DNA of 64,000 nucleotides from Myxococcales bacterium (lineage in GTDB: Bacteria > Myxococcota_A > Polyangia > Polyangiales > Polyangiaceae). A model generated the notes under the pieces. It searched no databases. It was not told the origin of the DNA and was given only the letters and a program-made list of their open reading frames with translations. A program made the position numbers and the translations under genes. The stretch lies in NCBI GenBank assembly GCA_016794345.1, contig JAEUKE010000283.1, positions 56,669-120,668 of the forward strand, given 5' to 3'. Below, one piece after another: positions 63,217 to 64,000 of this stretch; position 1 is the first letter of the stretch, and each line of letters starts with the position of its first letter.

Positions 63217-63708
63217 CTACCGGAGCACGCTTCTCGGTGTTCGGCGGCGGTACTCGTCGCCGAGCTTCTTCACGGCGGCGTAGTCCTCCTTGCGCAACTC
63301 CGTGAGGAACGGCTTCTCCCGGCCGTCGATGAGCACGATGCTCGGACCACCGAGCCCGAGCCGTGCCCCATCCCGCTCGAGGAGGCAGAAGAGCCGGTAG
63401 TGCTTCCGTTGAGCACCATCGACTCGGACCTCGTAGTACCCGGACATCTCGTCGTGCATCGCCTCCCACTTGCCGCCGCCGCTAAAGGCGGGAGGTGGCG
63501 CTTCGGCGACGGCGCGGAGCACGGCGACCATCGTCGCCGACACCTTGCCCGGGCATTCGTCGAGGAACACCTGGGCGGGAACGGTCTTGTCGGGATCGTC
63601 GTCCTCGTGACGCTGGAAGAAGTGAACGAGCCACGGCTCCGGCCTCGCGATCGGCGGCTTCGTCGCCGACGCCTTCGCCTTCTTGACTGGCTTCGCCTTC
63701 GCGGCCAC
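63217..63708 (-). CDS. HigB/RelE-like toxin candidate
   Basis: After a Lys/Ala-rich leader the 163-residue protein reads HDEMSGYYEVRVDGAQRKHY and RLFCLLE, a strand pattern like the phage-derived Gp49/HigB RelE-fold toxins (EVR...YRLFY). Such toxins cut mRNA on the ribosome. The Lys/Ala-rich tail composition is shared with the facing antitoxin gene. Toxin identity is probable, and pairing with the convergent gene is inferred from adjacency. Confidence 0.6.
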   Translation of the reverse strand: MAAKAKPVKKAKASATKPPIARPEPWLVHFFQRHEDDDPDKTVPAQVFLDECPGKVSATMVAVLRAVAEAPPPAFSGGGKWEAMHDEMSGYYEVRVDGAQRKHYRLFCLLERDGARLGLGGPSIVLIDGREKPFLTELRKEDYAAVKKLGDEYRRRTPRSVLR

Positions 63709-63769
63709 GCCCGCACTCTACAAGAGCGGCGGACCGATGTTCATGGTCGGTTCCTCTGGACGCAGCGGT

Positions 63770-64000
63770 CTAGGGTTGGGGTACGGGATTCGGCCCACGG
63801 CTGCGATGGATGAAACGCCGTTCGGCTTGGGCATCGCTGATGCCAACGGGCCACCAGCTCGGGTTGGCCCGTACGCCTTCCTCGTCCCAGTCGTAGCCCT
63901 TGATCGGACCTTCGTAACCGATCCGGATTGCGAGCACAGCGGCGAGTAGCGTTTGAACCATCTCCACTCGCCTCGCGTCACGGTCGATCTCGTAGTCGGC
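63770..64000 (-). CDS. unknown protein, 5' end beyond window
   Basis: The frame stays open to the window edge (ADYEIDRDARRVEMV at the visible start) and ends at 63770, giving at least 76 residues with normal amino-acid composition (YEGPIKGYDWDEEG). An internal GTG at 63967 could be a start but the upstream codons also look coding. No family is recognised. Confidence 0.45.
   Translation of the reverse strand, partial: ADYEIDRDARRVEMVQTLLAAVLAIRIGYEGPIKGYDWDEEGVRANPSWWPVGISDAQAERRFIHRSRGPNPVPQP

Noticed and set aside
1..64000. tRNA or rRNA genes, including a tRNA as the island's attachment site
   Set aside because: No cloverleaf-like segment with GGTTCGAATCC-type T-arm and matching acceptor stem was noticed by eye at the likely boundaries. 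A tRNAscan-SE run would settle it.

Overview
The window comes from a very GC-rich chromosome. Gene content points to Myxococcota (a myxobacterium of the Polyangia type), although no rRNA or other phylogenetic marker is present to prove it. The clues are many Cys-rich or low-complexity lipoproteins, a cytoplasmic Ser/Thr kinase with TPRs, a PilZ-sigma fusion, and a DUF3604/parvulin/HupE gene triad. I saw no tRNA, rRNA or CRISPR array.

Region 1 (1-22.9 kb) looks like ordinary chromosome. It holds a PilZ-linked sigma factor (cut by the window start), a methyltransferase, a glutaredoxin-like protein without the active-site cysteines, a family 2 glycosyltransferase, several lipoproteins including peptidase-like ones, the DUF3604/PpiC/HupE operon, a group II PLP decarboxylase, YebC, FdhD, a TPR protein, a TPR kinase and a NAD-linked formate dehydrogenase locus. 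In the last, the diaphorase subunit is a NuoE-NuoF fusion, but the catalytic subunit stops just after its iron-sulfur modules.

Region 2 (22.85-41.7 kb) starts at that break. An orphan response regulator faces an approximately 18 kb operon: a 313-aa unknown protein, a giant Tc-toxin A subunit (2993 aa), a fused TcB-TcC protein (2478 aa) ending in an HEGQH metallopeptidase-like toxin tip, and a probable immunity protein. Two dyad-symmetric sites lie between the regulator and the operon.

Region 3 (41.7-64 kb) is a mosaic of mobile and defence-like DNA. The most interesting pattern is a repeated architecture, Rhs core / toxin tip / immunity gene / conserved 5' flank / variable cargo gene / conserved hairpin, seen at 40.07-42.36 kb (cargo: a small membrane protein) and again at 53.88-56.76 kb (cargo: a TIR protein). 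The flank motifs keep identical spacing and the hairpin stem shows compensatory change. The second copy has no Rhs body and begins exactly where an element with a CHC2-Toprim-ATPase and a tyrosine recombinase ends. Around these copies are an FRG-domain gene, a DUF2726 operon, two serine recombinases, a GIY-YIG endonuclease between inverted repeats, and two satellite- or plasmid-like replication modules (46-49 kb and 58.9-62.6 kb). Those modules share a paralogous pair of small genes but have unrelated replication proteins, each next to its own iteron-like repeats. A tail-to-tail HigA/HigB-like pair and a gene cut by the window end close the region.
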